The notes under the pieces: generated by a model
The model's database searches: none
Seen by the model: the letters and a program-made list of their open reading frames with translations, nothing else
What the model was told of the DNA's origin: nothing
Part shown: in pieces, positions 36,101-46,573 of the stretch
How the letters are laid out: each line of letters opens with the position of its first letter
Position numbering within the stretch: position 1 is the stretch's first letter
Program-made: the position numbers and the translations under genes
Assembly: GCF_001417965.1 (NCBI RefSeq)
Contig: NW_018385128.1
Span: forward strand, 229,341 to 293,340
Direction: 5' to 3'
Length of the DNA: 64,000 nt
DNA from: Exaiptasia diaphana
Lineage: Eukaryota; Cnidaria; Anthozoa; Actiniaria; Aiptasiidae

Positions 36101-39100
36101 ATAATTGATGATTTCTGCATTATGATCGATAAACACTAGCAAACAAACTAAAGACCAGTCAATCCACAGTTATCGTCAATTCGACTAGCCACCAACTATG
36201 TAGTACATACCTGCAGGTTTCAAATCGAATCCGTCGTCCATTTTAGTAAGTGTTGCCTTTTCAAGGGTATTCAGATTTCTGATGCACATATCTACAAATC
36301 CAAAAGGACGCATTGTTCGTGGGTACAAGGGTAATAAGCCATGGGTACAGGTGCATCAGCATTAGAAAGGTTTGCCGATGTAAACATTTCCGTATAGATA
36401 TGGCTCGGGAAACTCATACAAACCTTGAAGTCGCTGCTCAAGAGCATTCGCACTTAAACCAGATGGGATTCCTGGAAAGTCACAGTAAACTATTTTTAGT
36501 GCTGGCGTGCTTCCTGAGCAGATCAAAAAAACTAATCTGAAACTAGCAATGAAGTAGAAATGATGGAGAGTTATGTGCTAGAGAAGAAATTATAAGTTCC
36601 GGAAGATCTCTGGAAAATTGATTTTCGACCTTGCTTGGATTGCCAACCCACAAGACCTTCGGATTTGTACTACCGATGCTCTACCAGTTGAGCTACAAGG
36701 TCTTTCTTATTTTAAGTTACGGAAAATGTATGTTCGTGTAAAATTACTTAGTTATAGATATTAGAAGAACGATCAGTGGAACCGTTCCCATCGATCGACT
36801 TTCCTCGCAATTAAACATCATGCCTGTTTGTTCATTCCAAGTTCAAAAATGAATTATGAGTCTTTATTGGAGGTAATCCGCGTATCATCACTATCAGCAC
36901 ACGATGCGCAGCATGCGTTTGGCTGAAGGCGAACAACTTTACATATTCCGTTTTTGTATGGCAATGAAGATCGTTTAAAATTGTACAAGTTTTACCATAA
37001 TGAGTTGGATTTTTCTGTATCCTGATGTATAAGAACGTGGATTTCAACCACTCTAGTGCAATAGAGACGTCTGTAATTGTGTGAAGGACTATTTCTGCGT
37101 TCAAATGCTCTATAAGGTGGTGATGCAAACTGAAATAATGTAAAAAAAAGGAAGTGTAAATTAAGATAGGGTGTTTTGGTTTTCAGGTGATTTCACGGCG
37201 ACCATAAAGTGTTTCTCAATAATATACATTCATGGCTTTCCATACCCTATTTCAGTGACTACGAACAAAACATTGGACGGATGTGTGAAGGAACACTGAG
37301 CTCAGATCTTTCCTTTTTGCTCACTCTACCTTGACGCAATGGGCTCAATGGTTTAATAGAGGTCACTGAACTTGAGTACGAAATATCGTGAATTGCTTGT
37401 ATTATTATAAGTAATAGCATGGCTCTGAGGGAGATTAGGGATTAAATGTCCCCGAAGCCGAGGGCTGATAAGTTGAAGTCCCGACGGCCGCAGGCCGGAG
37501 GGACTTTTACTTATCTGCCCGAGGCTGAGGGACATTTAATCCCTAATCTCCCGAGGAAGCCATGCTATTACTTTGTAATACCATGATTTCCGAGGAAAAA
37601 ATTGAAGTTGAACTTGAGCGAATTTGAATTCTTGTTTTTTTGTATGCTCCAATGTTTTCAATTCATGCATGAATTGGAATATGACATGAAAAGAAAGGAT
37701 ACGCACTGTTCTAAGAGTATCACTCGCCGAACAACAGTAGAAAATGATATTGATAATCCGACCATTGTTACTGATTTCCCACAACGAACTTTGTTTGAAA
37801 TTGCTTTTCAATTCTATTCAATGCTGAAGTTAACGAACCTTAACTTCAACCGCGAAATTTGTTTTTATATTTGCAAGTATAATGCCAAGAAGCTTATCAA
37901 CTATTATCAAACATTGAAATTCGTCAAGTGCACATGCTCAGCGGTACGAAGTATATATTCGGAACCAGAGCTACTCGGTCAATTTGTCCCAAAAATCATC
38001 CCACATTTCAGTGTGAATGAGACGATAACCAGACCGTTTATTGCAGAGGTAAAAAAAAGACAGCTGTAGGGACATTCAGTTGTCCCTGCTGGGAAGCAAA
38101 GGTTTCCTTTGCCTTCCGTTCCTCATGAATAACATGAGGGACGATTAGTCTAATCGTCCCTCATGTTATTATGCATGACGATTACTGGTAATCGTCCCTC
38201 ATGTTATTATGCATGATGGACGATTACTAGTAATCGTCCCTCATGCCATTCATGAGGGAGGGATGTTCGCTTGTAAACATCCCTCGGAAGACAAAAGAAT
38301 CCGAGGTGATCATGGTATTATATAACAAAATGGCCACAGGAAAGGGAAGACTTTTCAAATTTCCTCCCCTATGCTCCTTGAAGTTTTGTATAACCCAGAT
38401 CTTTGTATTGATTGTTCTTTTAAAGTGCACTTAATATATCCGTGGAAAACATGGTTTGCAAGCTGAATCAGGCAAATCAACATAGAATCCTTTGTCTTCA
38501 ATGGTACACTAATTCAAAGATTACCTGCTCTCGATATTTTGTGTTCCCTGGATTAGAGCGTTGTATTTTTCCTTAAAATGAATATTTGCGAGTGAAATAT
38601 TAAAGAATCCAAAGTATAAAAACTAGACAATATGCTAAGGTAATGTCATACTTTGTTGGCTGTTGTAGTCAAGATTACCGCTGTTGCAGAAGTATCGAAC
38701 TGTAAACGATATAAAACATGAATCGGTGAATAAATAATATTTTCACATAAAAAGATAGTACATTTGTCTGAGTTCATATAAAACACATCAAGAGACGATA
38801 TACCATTTTCTGTTTGCAGGGCCGATGAGAGCAAATTTAACTTTACTCTGCTCTGCACTGCTTCGCCTTTTTTTAGGTGAAGAGGAAATATGCGCCGTTC
38901 TGATCAAAATACAATTTATTTCTTGCTCTTAATTGTCAGAAAAAATGTATTAGTGACAAACCTGAGGTCGACCAGCTCTTCCAATCATCTGTAATACTTG
39001 TGTTTCTGAATATTCTGTGAACATTCCTAACTGATAACAGTGTGTTGATTTGATGATAACGAGATGAGCCGGTAGATTCACCTGTCACACATAACTATTT

Positions 39101-42100
39101 TAGTCATAACACTTTATATTATATCGCAATCACGTCACGGTATATAACCTTGAGCCAAATATTTTCCCATCAGTGGCATCCCCACTCAGTCCATAAGTAC
39201 ATATAATTTTAAAATAGTGACTCCGTACTCACCCCAATAGCAAGAGTACTTGTAGCAACTTCAAAACGTTAACAGACCAAAAGTAAAATATTGAGAAAAT
39301 AAAAAGAAAACAAACAATAGAGAACAACAGATTAATTAATGTGGGTGAAGGAACGGAAGAAAATGGGATATAAATAATGGATGGGGAGATACGCAACTTT
39401 GAGCGGAGCAGGGCTTCAGGTATCATCAGAAAATGCCGTTTAAAAACAAAAAAAACATGCTACTTACATAGCACTGGAAGTTCTCCATTCAGAAATATGT
39501 TCTCAATACTTTTCCGATCGGTACTATCGAGTCCAGCATGGTGATAGCCAACCCCACAAATGACAAGGTCTTTGAATTAAGTAAAATTCCTTTCAGATAC
39601 TAAAAGAGTTTAATACATGGTATTTTTAGCTTTACCTCTTAGTTTTGAATCGTGCAATGAATTGGCAACCTGTTGAAGCCTGAAAAAAAAATGCAGAAAA
39701 CATAACGCGATCGCAGCTATCAGATACAGTTCTCCCTGATCATCAAAAGTACCTTTGACGGTGTTGCGAATTAATAACAAATCGAGATTCCTTGATAAGT
39801 GTGTTGGCAGCTTGCTGGGTGCTTTTTCTTGTCGAGCAAAACTGAAACAAATCATACAAATTAGTCCAATGAAGCCATCATCTAACTTAATTCCATTCTC
39901 GACTCTGACACTTCCGTTTGGATACAATACATATTGGATAGAAAAGATTGCATTCGGAAAGAAAATGATTGTCCATCCTAGTGATAGTCAGCAATAATAA
40001 TAAATATGAAAACTTGTATAGCGCATATACAAGTCTGTTCTATGCGCCCTGGTATAACAAAAAGAAACAATTTAAACTCTAAAAGCTAAACTAAACAAAT
40101 AAGTTTTAAGTTCTTTCTTAAAGGACAGCAGAGAGTCAATGTTAGGAAATTCAAATGGGAGAGAGTTCCATAAAGTAGGGGCAGCAACAGAGAAGGAGCG
40201 AGAGCCATATGTTTTCATCGAGTAAAGTTTAGCAGACAGGAGTAGTTCTTTAGAGGGACCAACAATAAATGGTATAACTTGCTAATAAATATATCTAGCA
40301 GAATAGTTACAGAACAGTAAAACACTTTTCATAAAAAAATCCAACATCAATGCATATAATATTCCTCATATAATATTCTTCCCTCTTGAGATTCAACTCC
40401 GTTTCTTTCTTTTACATTTTAAAAGTCCCGACACGCTCGGAAACGTTTGACTAAACTACTACGTTATCAACCTTCATATTTGTGAAATTTATTCAAAGAC
40501 GATTATGTCTATAACAGGACTATATTAAAAAACGTTTAGGTATGGTCTGACCTTTGGAAAATAAAGATTCTTTTTTCGTTGAGGGAGGGGGATAGTTGTG
40601 TAGGGATAACACTACTTGTTCTATGCTTAGATCGCTTCGCACTCTTTACTCGTTACAGATTATAGAGATATAGTAATCCTAAATTTCCTATTCTGTTTCA
40701 ATATTAAAATTGCAATGCTTATGCATCCTTACCACTAGTGTTGGTTTACCATCAGAGTAGGTATTGATAACACCACTCAACTTGTAGTTTAATGATAAAT
40801 CAAACTTAAATTCTGACATATTAGAATGCTGGGGAAATCCAAGGACGACTTTACGTAGCTTCACAGGACGATAGGAATCATCCATGCTGAAAACAATCAA
40901 TAACATTACCTATGTCAGCTGCCGGTCATTTACCAATGCTCGATCTGACTTTAAGGGCAGTACCCAGGGTAACCCTCATGACCCAAGTGCCATATAAAGA
41001 AAGAACATCATCCAACAATATATTAGTCGTCGTTTATGCTTAATATTCCACTATACTAATAATGACAACCATCGCTATCCAATGAAGCAGTAGTACAGCA
41101 TGAGCAATTTCAACTAAACTCTTTGCTTGAAAGTCAAAACGCTTGACTTATATTTCATGCCGTCATGTTGTATAGACCCCTTGCAGATCATGGGAACGAA
41201 GTTCCAACTGCAGTACGAAAGAAGGGGGATTCTATCCCAAGAGGACAAAAAAAATTGCTATGTGCTCTAGAGGATGCTTCTTTGATGTAAAATGCCAGGA
41301 GTCTATACTATTGTAGGCTATATGTTATTTTGTCTATTTTTTTATTTTTTTATTTCTGTTTTTTTCTTTGGAATTCAGCGTTTTCTGCGTCAAGATAACG
41401 AGATTTTTTTACATTGTCTACAAATTTTACTCTAGCATTTGCTATTGGAATTACAAAATGACAATTCTAAACTGAAAGAAGATCTTCATTTCGACAACAA
41501 TGCAATTGGAAAGCAAAGAAAGTCCCAGGTGTAACCGAGAGCCGTTTGATCAAGGGTGATGATCTATATATTTTACAAATGATCTGAGTGAAAATCACGC
41601 AAAGCTAGGATCTTGGATTCATGCTCGGGTCTTTAAGAACTGGAAAGACCACCATCGTTCTGAATGCCTGTCGCGTTATATCACAATTATATCAATATAT
41701 TTTGTTATAATATGGAATATACATTGATACCTGTAACTCGAGGCAGGGCTATCTAAACCTCCAATCCATAAAGCGATCTAGTAAAAAAAACTTTTTAATG
41801 CTAAGATGTAAAAAGAGATATATATAACATATCATGCAGAACCGACAGAATGGTTGTAAATTTTGATCGCTCGCGTAGCCGTAATCCTTTCTCAGGAACC
41901 TGAGAGCCGAATAGACTCCGACAGGACGGCGTTTTGGTGGCTACGAGAGATTTCATATTCAACTAATCTTCGTGAATTTCATTCAGTCTCATGTAACTAA
42001 ATACATTTAATTGTTCCTTCCGCCAAACATGACCTCCTTTATTTTGGCCCATTTTGTAAAAACTTCGAAACTCCTACGTGCCAAGCTCAATGAGAATTTC

Positions 42101-45100
42101 ATGCGAGCTGCAGTGAGATTCGCACTACTTACATCCTCCACGTTAGGAATGGTGGCGGATATCGCTATCAATCGCATATTGTCTTTCGACATGGATTCCT
42201 TTTTGCCACGACTCAGCGCAGTGTGAACTGTTTTCATACGACTTATTACAGCCTCTACTGTTGCACCTCGATCTCCGTCATTCAAAATATGAACCTGAAA
42301 GAACATATCATCACTATCAATAACACTTGTAAATATAACGTTTCACAATATCAAATGCAAATATCCTTCTTTCGCCCTATAGCTTTATCCGTATTTGCAA
42401 AATGTAAATAGTTTCATTGATTTTGTAAGGCAACAACAACAAGAACGTAAATAAGGGTAAAGTTGCTTGGACTTCGATTCCCGTCGTGCTTTGCTCGAGA
42501 TCGAAAATATACATTATATATTGGCTGTGTTTGACCATATCTATATTTGAGAAAAAGCCGACTATCGAAGGCTTCCATGTCATGAATAGGCATACTGCTC
42601 ATTACCTCGTCAATTAAGAACAGTCGAACACCTTGAACTAACGACCTGTTATCCTTCCATTTCCTTGTCATGCTGTCCCACTTTTCCTGTTTCAAAAAAA
42701 AGGATCCCTTATTTCAATACTTATGATTGTTTTGCTACATCCATAGGGGTAACAACTTTGGAGAAGGTTTATTCAATTTCGGGATACTCTATTATATAGT
42801 GACGGATGAAAAGCAATCTGAACGACTGTATAGTTTGACTGCAATTTGTTTTTTTGTTGTTGTTTTGTTTTTTTCGATTTTTTAGCCAGTCAATAATAAT
42901 GATAATAATAAAGACAAACCAAGTCAGATTAATTTTTTTCGTGATTATTTAAGATTGCAGATTTTTTCTATTTGATTGACATTTTTGAATAGATGCAATT
43001 TTTATGGTGTTAAAGACTCTCTTACCGGTGTAGTAGTAACAATATGCGTGTCTTTCAGTTCATAATAGTCGTCCAGCTCACTATCGCCAGTAACCTCTCT
43101 GCACTTTAATCCCAAATGACCAAACTTAGCTGACCAATCTTGATGTCTTTCACTGCATAAGGCTTTCATCGGGGCCACTGCAACGGAAACGTAGGAGTTT
43201 ATTATTACAAATTGGATCAACTGACAATAAGGTTGATCAAACCGAAAATTTGTTATCATGCAATCATGTTAAACATTCAGCTACAGCACTATTGAGCTTT
43301 CTAGGAGATTGCGAGGAATACTTTTCAACGACGTCGTATTTTTTTATTTGTTCTTTTGTTGTTGTTGTTGTTGCTGTCAATTTTTTCTTTTCTTTTTTTT
43401 TGGTTGCTGTTGTTGTTGTTTCGGCTTTTTGTTGTTGTTATTGTTGCTGCTGCTGTAATTTCTTCTGTTGCTGGTTTTTTTAGCTTTTATACGCATGTTC
43501 CTCGTGTTTAATAGTTCGATTCGTCTCACCAGATTCCAAACAAGAAAACATGTTTGATTGAAGACTCATATATAGATAGACTTTTCCTTTGATTTGATAC
43601 GATATCATGTCAAGGGGATCTACCTACTATATTAAATACACTGCACTCACTGTATACTATCTTGGTCTTGTGCAAAGAAGCACCCGCTGTCATCAGAAGA
43701 CGAACTATTGCAAGTTCAAATATAACGGTCTTGCCTGCTCCAGTCGGTGCGCACACAACAAGAGGTTTATCTGTATATAGTACCTAAAATATATGAACCA
43801 AATACGAACAAACGAAAAAACAACAGCAAAAAAAAAACATTTCAATATCTAATTCAAGTCAGTTCCGCACGATTCGCGTACTGCTTGCAATAGTACTCTG
43901 AAGATTTACGTAATGTACCGTACACGCAATGCACTGTAGGATATCTTTGTGACAGAACATGGCGAAATGAACCCACAATGCATTGAAAGTCAATCAAGTA
44001 ATGACGCAAAAGGTTCAGAGGTCAATTAAGCTTGAAAAAGCATTTTCCGGCTATAGGACTGCAAATTTCAATCTCGAGGCGAAAACTTGAGACCGGAGAT
44101 GCATTCTACCTAAAATTATACATAGTGCAAAAAAAAAACATACCTCATCAAATACCCTTGACTGAACGATATTGAAATAAGGGAATTGGCTAAAAACAGA
44201 ACGGAATTGTTCAGCTGTACGAGAAGTCAAGGAAAAGTGAAATTACTATCTGGTATAAATCTTTTGGTCATTAATTATCAGTAAAATCAGTATCTGGCAT
44301 TGATCACTATATACTTTTCTAATTTAATTTTCGTATTACAAAAACATATGAAAAAGATACGTATTTCGGATGTTGAACGCAGTTTTTCTCTTCCATCCTC
44401 ATTAGCAAAGCGTGGTGTTCGTGCTGTGAGAATAGAAAGAGATCATTATCTTTTAGACAAACTTTAATGAAATATTCTGCATGCTTTCTTTTGATTTTGG
44501 TAAGGTCTTTGCGCATGAGAGACTGTTGTCAACTAAAGCAGCGGTTGCTCGCTTTGAACTGGAAAAAGGCTTATCAAAACATATTCTAATCAATTTCGGC
44601 GTACGCCACGTATATTTGATTGCGGGGGGCTTACGACCACCGAAGTCGGGAGTTATCTGGGGAGTCTAGGCATTAGTACTATCGGAAATACGATTTCCAG
44701 CGTTTTGAGTGGCAGCGAGAGCATATAAATTCCATTCAATTTTTTTACATTACTAAATCCTCCACATAACCATGCATTCATCGATCAAGAATATTTTTGG
44801 CACGTTTTCCTGGCTGGCAATAAAAATTCAAATTACTCTCATATCCGGGCATATGATAGATGTTATAGATAAAAACTTACCTGGAATCAAAAGAGGATTT
44901 GGTGTACTGAATGAGTTCTCATAGTGAGAATGATGAGATGATTTCTCATTTCTAGAATCACTGTCAGCAACTCCTTCAGCAATAAAAAAGGGAGTTTAAA
45001 AACTTACACATTCATCAATATATACTAGCCACCTTGAATATATTCAAGTTTGAATGCGCCTGCAGAATAGATGCAGGATAGAAGAAGACATAACAGAAAA

Positions 45101-46573
45101 AACGCATGTGGTATCCTTATTTCATGGCTGCAATATCAGAAAATTTCAATCAGGTATCATAGTACAGAGGGGCCATGCAGTGGCCTTCAATAATGGGTGG
45201 CTACTGGTAGCATAGCTTGCCAACTATTTTACAATCTACTGCTGGATATATTGTGTCAAACTTAATTGTATTAATGTCAATTGTTTGGGAAACAGATGCC
45301 TACTTTAATTTAATCACTCAGATGCTTATATTCAAAATAATAATGATACTTTGGACATGGGTTCAAATCAAAATGTTATATTTGACAGATATTTACTAAT
45401 ATTTACTATATGAGCCAGTAACCTAAATGACCTCTTAAAACTCTTTAACAAAAGTTAAAACTCTTTAAAAGCAGGGACATGTTTATATTTTTAGCTGTAA
45501 TGTGGCCAATATGAGCAGGGCTTGATAGATATGGGAAAAGCACTGTTTATAGTGATTCTACATAGGCTACTCAGTCTACAAGAGAATACATGTTGATGCA
45601 TGTATTTTTGATATCAATGTTGGACATATTTTACCTCGCTCATGTTCATCCCCATCCTTTGGCCAAAGATCTTGTGTAGCAGTGGATTGATAAGATGGAA
45701 AAAGCTCAGGAGAGTCGTCAGGATACATATGTTGTTCATGATCATCTTCAATACCCTCTAACTCAGCTCTTGGAGGTGAGTGAAAGAGCTTATTTGTTGG
45801 TTGACTAACATTTGTTAACTTGGCAGGGAATTTTGGTTTTTGGGTGACTGTATCCGGAACTTTTGATTGCCCAAATTTGCTGGAGTTTTCTTTGAAAGCT
45901 TGTGTTGATATAATATCTTTTTGAGAGCTTTGAGAAAAGAAGTCGTCGAAATCTAAAGGAACTGTGGGAAGGCTTGGGACACTGGATACCCGAAAGGGAT
46001 GCCTGGAAAGGTAAAACAATATTACTATTATAATTCATAACATTAAAAAAAACAATAAAAATAAAAGAAAGTACTAAAGGAATAAAAAACAATAAGTTAT
46101 GAAAGCACGCATGCACTCTTATTTGTCAATAAAATGGAAATTTGCGAGTTATTTAAGCTGGGAATAAAACAACAAAGAAGATTTTATATATAAATGACAC
46201 AGGCTTATAAGCTAGGCTTATTTTATGAAAATCTTACTGACACTTTCACTTGATTAGACTTTTTTTCCTTATCGTAGTTACTGGCAGGTTGTGAAAATAT
46301 GTTCTTCTTCGGCAGTGAAAAGCAGCTGAAAAAATCATCCTGTGGGCAACAAAGAAAAGAAGCTTTTAAATCTAAACATAATACCTTAACATATTCCTTT
46401 GGCCGAATCCTCATCTTGTTTTACTAAAACCATTAATTTATATTCAAACTTAATAAGCTTAAGTCAATCTTAAGCTTAACTTTTAACTCACACGTTTACG
46501 GGTCTTAACTTCTTTCATTGTTTACACAATTGTCTCAATAAAATTTATACCAAAAAATACTTACATCTATCAT
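18049..46573 (-). CDS. HFM1: HFM1/MER3 meiotic DNA helicase, about 40 exons
   Basis: Exons in transcript order: 46565-46573, 46238-46339, 45635-46002, 44881-44973, 44144-44214, 43651-43783, 43026-43177, 42606-42686, 42133-42294, 41731-41777, 40733-40886, 39753-39841, 39636-39679, 39468-39569, 39233-39258, 38962-39081, 38652-38699, 38525-38571, 36996-37129, 36424-36471, 36211-36291, 35923-36014, 35733-35839, 28123-28170, 27615-27678, 27400-27433, 25605-25685, 25102-25148, 24724-24809, 24331-24363, 24131-24181, 23801-23961, 23357-23460, 22722-22820, 21055-21105, 20406-20509, 19819-20059, 19438-19584, 18883-19183, 18049-18430. The product is about 1450 residues (human 1435). HFM1 is a Ski2-like 3'-5' helicase that stabilises meiotic recombination intermediates for crossover formation. 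Similarity to human HFM1 runs from the Walker A exon to the Sec63-like domain. Two junctions do not keep frame: exon 2 to 3, and exon 27 is one base short. The final acceptor is also uncertain. Confidence 0.93.
21544..21698. mobile_element. MITE, long inverted repeats, TA target
   Basis: The left arm (CACCTTAATCCAAAATGGCTG..., 21547 onward) pairs with the right arm ending at 21695. It stays near-perfect for about 65 bases through CTAGCCCTTGATG and CTCGTTTTCATAAAAT-like sequence. TA lies on both sides (21545-21546, 21696-21697). It is in an HFM1 intron and non-coding. A recent insertion is likely given the arm identity. Confidence 0.75.
22977..23145. mobile_element. Imperfect palindromic MITE
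   Basis: Arms starting GACTTGCGAAT (22977) and ending ATTCGCAAGTC (23145) enclose a second well-matched block, AATCAAGACGAGGCGCC (23011) against GGCGCCTCGTCTTGATT (23094). The interior is about 40 bases. It is in an HFM1 intron. No clear target duplication is visible. Confidence 0.65.
26569..26828. mobile_element. MITE with CTACGTTCACACGGGGC ends
   Basis: The left end CTACGTTCACACGGGGC (about 26570) is inverted at the right end (GCCCCGTGTGAACGTAG, to 26827). The interior repeats GTGTGAA and CCGTTC words in both orientations. The unit is about 260 bp and non-coding, in an HFM1 intron. The superfamily is uncertain, with no unambiguous target duplication. Confidence 0.7.
28712..35375 (+). CDS. 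Monocarboxylate-transporter-like MFS protein (SLC16 family), nested in HFM1 intron
   Basis: Exons are 28712-28853, 32449-33005 and 34818-35375. All are in phase with GT-AG borders and give 418 residues. The protein opens with [12 protein letters not shown], matching the SLC16 signature [D/E]G[G/S]WGW at membrane span 1. Exon 2 carries five or six hydrophobic spans with typical SLC16 wording: [37 protein letters not shown] and [11 protein letters not shown]. Exon 3 has spans with [10 protein letters not shown] and [16 protein letters not shown]. Family members move monocarboxylates or related small solutes across the plasma membrane; the substrate cannot be read from sequence. One ambiguous base (28791) affects one codon. 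The entire gene lies in one HFM1 intron on the opposite strand, 358 bp from the nearest HFM1 exon. Confidence 0.88.
30051..30636. mobile_element. Near-perfect 0.6 kb palindrome (about 284-bp arms)
   Basis: The left arm begins CCAAGGGCGCTAGAACTGAA (30051). The right arm ends with its reverse complement at about 30635. The arms meet at GCCCTGGCC / GGCCAGGGC around 30325-30360, leaving a loop of under 20 bases. Only a few mismatches are visible, near 30118-30135. The terminus (GCTAGAACTGAAATTATG) matches a small MITE at 54928-55038, so this is a foldback member of that family. It sits in intron 1 of the transporter and, antisense, in an HFM1 intron. Confidence 0.9.
30834..30890. repeat. Dispersed repeat copy, inverted partner at 34186-34242
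   Basis: CCCAACACTAGCAAAGGTCT and the following 37 bases are the reverse complement, with some substitutions, of 34186-34242. The two copies flank exon 2 of the SLC16-like gene in opposite orientation. Nearby words (GCAACACT, GTGTTGTA) also recur around both copies, so each is part of a larger, eroded repeat. Confidence 0.65.
33374..33780. mobile_element. Palindromic element with tRNA-like B-box arms and 7-bp target duplication
   Basis: The element 33381-33773 is a long inverted repeat (arms of about 190 bases) flanked by TCCAAAA at 33374-33380 and 33774-33780. Each arm contains GGTTC(A/G)AATCTCGGTCGAACC followed by a poly(A/T) tract. This resembles a Pol III B box (GGTTCGAATCC) ahead of an A-tail, as in a tRNA-derived SINE. 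The shared target duplication shows that the whole palindrome inserted as one unit. It lies in intron 2 of the SLC16-like gene. Confidence 0.8.
34186..34242. repeat. Dispersed repeat copy, inverted partner at 30834-30890
   Basis: GACCTAGTGAAGTTCTATGA through CTAGTGTTGGG matches the reverse complement of 30834-30890 with about ten differences. It is in intron 2 of the SLC16-like gene. Confidence 0.65.
36627..36702 (-). other. tRNA-like sequence, probably tRNA-derived SINE or pseudogene
   Basis: On the minus strand the 76-base segment starts GACCTTG and ends CAAGGTC, a perfect 7-bp acceptor stem. It carries an A-box and D-arm (TAGCTCAACTGGTAGAGC). The middle could pair TCGG with CCGA but does not give a clean 7-base anticodon loop. 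The expected B box is degenerate (GGTTGGCAATCC). A working tRNA is therefore unlikely, and a tRNA pseudogene or SINE head fits better. It is in an HFM1 intron. Confidence 0.45.
37411..37571. mobile_element. Hairpin MITE with GTAATAGCATGGCT ends
   Basis: The left end GTAATAGCATGGCT pairs with AGCCATGCTATTAC at the right end. Inside, GAGATTAGGGATTAAATGTC pairs with GACATTTAATCCCTAATCTC. The centre is GC-rich with repeated CCGAGG and GGCCGCAGGCC words. It is in the HFM1 intron between exons 18 and 19 and abuts the ORF-bearing unit at 37576. Confidence 0.8.
37576..38320 (+). mobile_element. TIR-bounded unit carrying a lone 155-codon ORF
   Basis: TAATACCATGAT at 37576-37587 is exactly inverted at 38309-38320. 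Between them an uninterrupted ORF, 37602-38069, encodes 155 residues beginning [17 protein letters not shown] with a Cys/Lys-rich second half. I recognise no family, and the length is too short for a known transposase. A cluster of palindromic tandem repeats fills 38098-38290. The unit may be a small non-autonomous transposon. The ORF may be chance, since it lies in an intron antisense to HFM1. Confidence 0.45.
38098..38290. repeat. Nested palindromic tandem repeats (TAATCGTCCCTCATG)
   Basis: TAATCGTCCCTCATG occurs three times (from about 38151, 38190 and 38232), separated by TTATTATGCATGA(TG)GACGATTA variants. Each pair forms a local palindrome such as GACGATTACTAGTAATCGTC. It probably arose by slippage or foldback of a short inverted repeat. 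It is in an HFM1 intron. Confidence 0.75.
39990..40262 (-). mobile_element. LINE 3' end (CR1/L2/jockey-like ORF2 C terminus)
   Basis: The minus-strand reading from about 40230 gives [22 protein letters not shown]... and [10 protein letters not shown], the classic C-terminal signature of second ORFs in CR1/L2-like non-LTR retrotransposons. About 110 bases of 3' untranslated sequence follow, ending in a short ATT-type microsatellite (about 39993-40002). The copy is truncated at its 5' end. It lies in the HFM1 intron between exons 11 and 12, in the same orientation as the gene. Confidence 0.75.
43337..43475. repeat. GTT/GCTG-rich microsatellite region
   Basis: Repeated GTTGTT, TTGCTG and T-runs occupy the HFM1 intron between exons 6 and 7. 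The open frame across it is low-complexity Phe/Val/Cys and not a gene. A similar GTTGCTGTTGTTTTTGTC tract occurs at about 47066-47135. Confidence 0.8.
44881..46573 (-). other. HFM1: HFM1 N-terminal exons 1-4
   Basis: The proposed start (46571-46573) encodes MID and splices into [17 protein letters not shown], which resembles the short Phe-rich N terminus of vertebrate HFM1. Exon 3 (45635-46002) is a long acidic, Ser/Pro-rich, low-conservation stretch ([15 protein letters not shown]...). Exon 4 leads toward the helicase core. Exon 2 ends in phase 0, but exon 3 is open in the frame that needs two carried-over bases. A missed small exon, an alternative start or an assembly indel is therefore likely between 46002 and 46238. 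Confidence 0.7.

Larger units (their letters stand above)
22722..37129 (-). other. HFM1: HFM1 winged-helix and Sec63-like region
   Basis: [19 protein letters not shown] (36996-37129) is nearly identical to the human winged-helix start. The Sec63-like domain follows through [10 protein letters not shown] (35733-35839), [12 protein letters not shown] (24724-24809) and NRHPPFGSQ (24331-24363). It continues with [15 protein letters not shown] (23801-23961) and [13 protein letters not shown] (23460-22722). The intron between 35733 and 28170 is about 7.56 kb and contains a whole opposite-strand transporter gene. Exon 27 (25605-25685) matches the family on both sides but has one base too few in an A run near 25618, which throws the rest out of frame. 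Confidence 0.9.
38525..44214 (-). other. HFM1: HFM1 helicase core (RecA-like domains 1 and 2)
   Basis: Motifs appear in order across exons 5-18. The Q-motif-like lead is [16 protein letters not shown] (44144-44214) and Walker A is APTGAGKT (43651-43783). Motif Ia is [15 protein letters not shown] and then VTTTP (43026-43177). The DEVH box is split across an intron: DE ends 42606 and VH begins 42294. Motif III is SATIPN (42133-42294) and motif IV is FCSTRK (39753-39841). [11 protein letters not shown] follows (39468-39569), then motif V ATSTLAIG plus VNLPAHLV (39258-38962) and motif [12 protein letters not shown] (38962-39081). All catalytic motifs are intact, so the enzyme should be active. 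Confidence 0.95.

Noticed and set aside
43250-43483. Phe/Val/Cys-rich 77-codon frame
   Set aside because: Produced by a GTT/TTC microsatellite in an HFM1 intron.
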